A stretch of 64,000 bases of DNA, taken from assembly GCA_017512425.1 (NCBI GenBank), contig JAFWGI010000015.1, forward strand, positions 62,001 through 126,000. Direction: 5' to 3'. Source of the DNA: Hyphomicrobium sp. (GTDB lineage: Bacteria > Pseudomonadota > Alphaproteobacteria > Rhizobiales > Hyphomicrobiaceae). A program made the position numbers and the translations under genes. Position 1 is the first letter of the stretch, and each line of letters starts with the position of its first letter. Positions 63,060 to 64,000 of the stretch are shown here, one piece after another. The notes under the pieces were generated by a model. It ran no database searches and had not been told where the DNA came from. It saw only the letters and a program-made list of their open reading frames with translations.

Positions 63060-63452
63060 ATGAACACAAGATTGAAATTCGGCGCGGCAATGCTTGCCTT
63101 GATAACGGCACTTGCGCTTCCCTTCGGCGCAAACGCGCACGAAGCGACCAAAGGCCCGAACGGCGGCGCATTGGTCGATGTCGAAGGCCATCATGTTGAG
63201 TTTGTACCAACGGCCGCAGAATTGACCTTCTATTTGACGGGCGAGAAGGACGCACCGATTGCCTCGTTGGGCGCCAAGGTCAAGGCGATCGTGCAGGATA
63301 ATGGCAAGACTGCGCAGATCGATCTTTCGGCCGTCGAGCCTAATAAGCTGGTCGGCAAGCTCTCTGCGCCGTTATCATCCGGCGCGAAGGTCGTGGTGAC
63401 GGGTTCATTGGCGGATGGTCACGGACTGCAGGCGCGATTTGAAACGCCGTGA
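63060..63452 (+). CDS. Small periplasmic protein of the cus operon (copy 2)
   Basis: 130 residues, AAGGAGA ribosome site. Signal peptide ends NA-HEA. The mature start HEATKGPNGGALVDVEGHH and the segment FYLTGEKDAPI match the 4268-4657 protein. Last shared gene of the operon in both islands. Function unknown; its fixed position after cusA suggests a role with the pump. Confidence 0.8.
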   Translation: MNTRLKFGAAMLALITALALPFGANAHEATKGPNGGALVDVEGHHVEFVPTAAELTFYLTGEKDAPIASLGAKVKAIVQDNGKTAQIDLSAVEPNKLVGKLSAPLSSGAKVVVTGSLADGHGLQARFETP

Positions 63453-63657
63453 TTAGTGACGTGGCTCCCGGATCAAATTCTTGGGGCGAAATCGGCAGAC
63501 CGGGCATTTCATCAACGGACCACCTGCTCGAAGCCGTTCAAAATGAGTAGGTTGTGGCGTGAGAGTTCGACGGAATTTGCGAACGCGTACTGTATTCGAA
63601 AGCAGCACGGTCAACAGATCCGGCGACAAGCCGGATAATCGGAGAGGAGACCACCCT

Positions 63658-63984
63658 ATGAAAATCTCTTGGCTTTTATCTGCAGTGGCAGGCGGAATGC
63701 TTCTAGCTGCAACGGCGTCGTCCACGACGGCCGCACCGATTTCCCCCGGCGCGCTTGCTCCTAGCCTCGCGAAGGATGCGAGCGTGGTGGAGCAGGCTCA
63801 CTTCCGCCGTCATCGTCACCGCAGCCACCATCGGCACCATCGCCGTTTCAGAGGTTATGGCTACGGATATGGCATTCCGTTTATTGGCCTCGGCTTCGGG
63901 CGTCACCATGGCCATCACGGTTTCGGACACGGCGGCTTCGGTCACGGAGGCTTCGGACATGGAGGACATCATGGCCATCACTAA
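63658..63984 (+). CDS. His/Gly-rich secreted protein
   Basis: 108 residues from the ATG at 63658 with GAGGAGA upstream. The signal peptide ends around TTA-AP. The second half is built of His/Arg clusters (HFRRHRHRSHHRHHRRF), a YGYGYG stretch and three GFGHGG repeats ending HHGHH. About one third of the mature protein is His. It probably binds divalent or copper ions in the periplasm. Island 1 has no equivalent. It lies about 200 nt after the preceding gene. Confidence 0.7.
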   Translation: MKISWLLSAVAGGMLLAATASSTTAAPISPGALAPSLAKDASVVEQAHFRRHRHRSHHRHHRRFRGYGYGYGIPFIGLGFGRHHGHHGFGHGGFGHGGFGHGGHHGHH

Positions 63985-64000
63985 GCCATGACACGATCCG

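Noticed and set aside
63896..63980. Short tandem repeats as a CRISPR-like array
   Set aside because: The repeats are in-frame codons of the GFGHGG motif in a His-rich protein, with no unique spacers.

Overview
The window looks like an accessory, metal-resistance and mobile region of an alphaproteobacterium of the Hyphomicrobiales, probably a Bradyrhizobium/Afipia/Nitrobacter-like organism. This is inferred from GC-rich coding style, the DUF5681-terminase pair, the CusBA and CsoR/CopA sequence types, the S. meliloti-like arsR-arsC-aqpS order and paired DUF2946 genes beside a TonB receptor. No rRNA, tRNA, CRISPR array or replication gene was recognised.

Layout. 1-3.8 kb: a leftward group of two DUF2946 proteins, a TonB-dependent receptor and the start of a DJ-1/PfpI protein. 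4.3-14.1 kb: copper island 1, with csoR, two small periplasmic proteins, cusB, cusA and a small periplasmic protein leftward, and copA plus a membrane DUF305 protein rightward. Related ~210-bp repeats carrying a 36-codon ORF lie on both sides of it. 14.5-34.9 kb: a mobilizable-element backbone (MobC-like protein, relaxase, VirD4/TraG-type coupling protein, small membrane proteins, ribbon-helix-helix regulators, serine recombinase) loaded with cargo: a frameshifted potassium channel, an M16 peptidase, a five-gene ars operon and a merR/CDF transporter/lspA cassette. No mating-pair-formation genes are present, so transfer would need a helper.

35.1-42.7 kb is the most interesting part, a defence island. 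A type IIG-like restriction-modification enzyme and a capP-capH regulator pair run leftward. Divergently, a DUF2188 protein, a CD-NTase, a stand-alone E2-like enzyme and a patatin-like phospholipase run rightward. Together they make a type II-short CBASS anti-phage system with its own DNA-damage-type switch. The intergenic region holds a near-consensus promoter with an AGTTCG-N6-CGAACT operator just downstream of its -10 box and a second related site close to capH.

43-53.5 kb is a decay zone: a serine recombinase with its middle deleted, an IS66 fragment, a run of AT-richer secreted proteins of unknown function, two DNA-methylase fragments, a DUF5681/terminase pair, and a decayed third copA fragment. 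53.6-64 kb: copper island 2, with a frameshifted DUF305 gene and copA2 leftward, then csoR2, a DUF411 protein, cusB2, cusA2 and two small periplasmic proteins. Islands 1 and 2 are paralogous and in opposite orientation, so they form a long diverged inverted repeat around about 40 kb of mobile and defence DNA.

How it works together: CsoR senses Cu(I) and derepresses CopA (cytoplasm to periplasm). CusBA exports metal from the periplasm, and small His/Met/Cys-rich periplasmic proteins buffer it. The ars genes reduce arsenate, let arsenite leave through AqpS and add ArsH. The MerR-controlled CDF transporter handles a divalent metal. The restriction enzyme and CBASS protect against phage.
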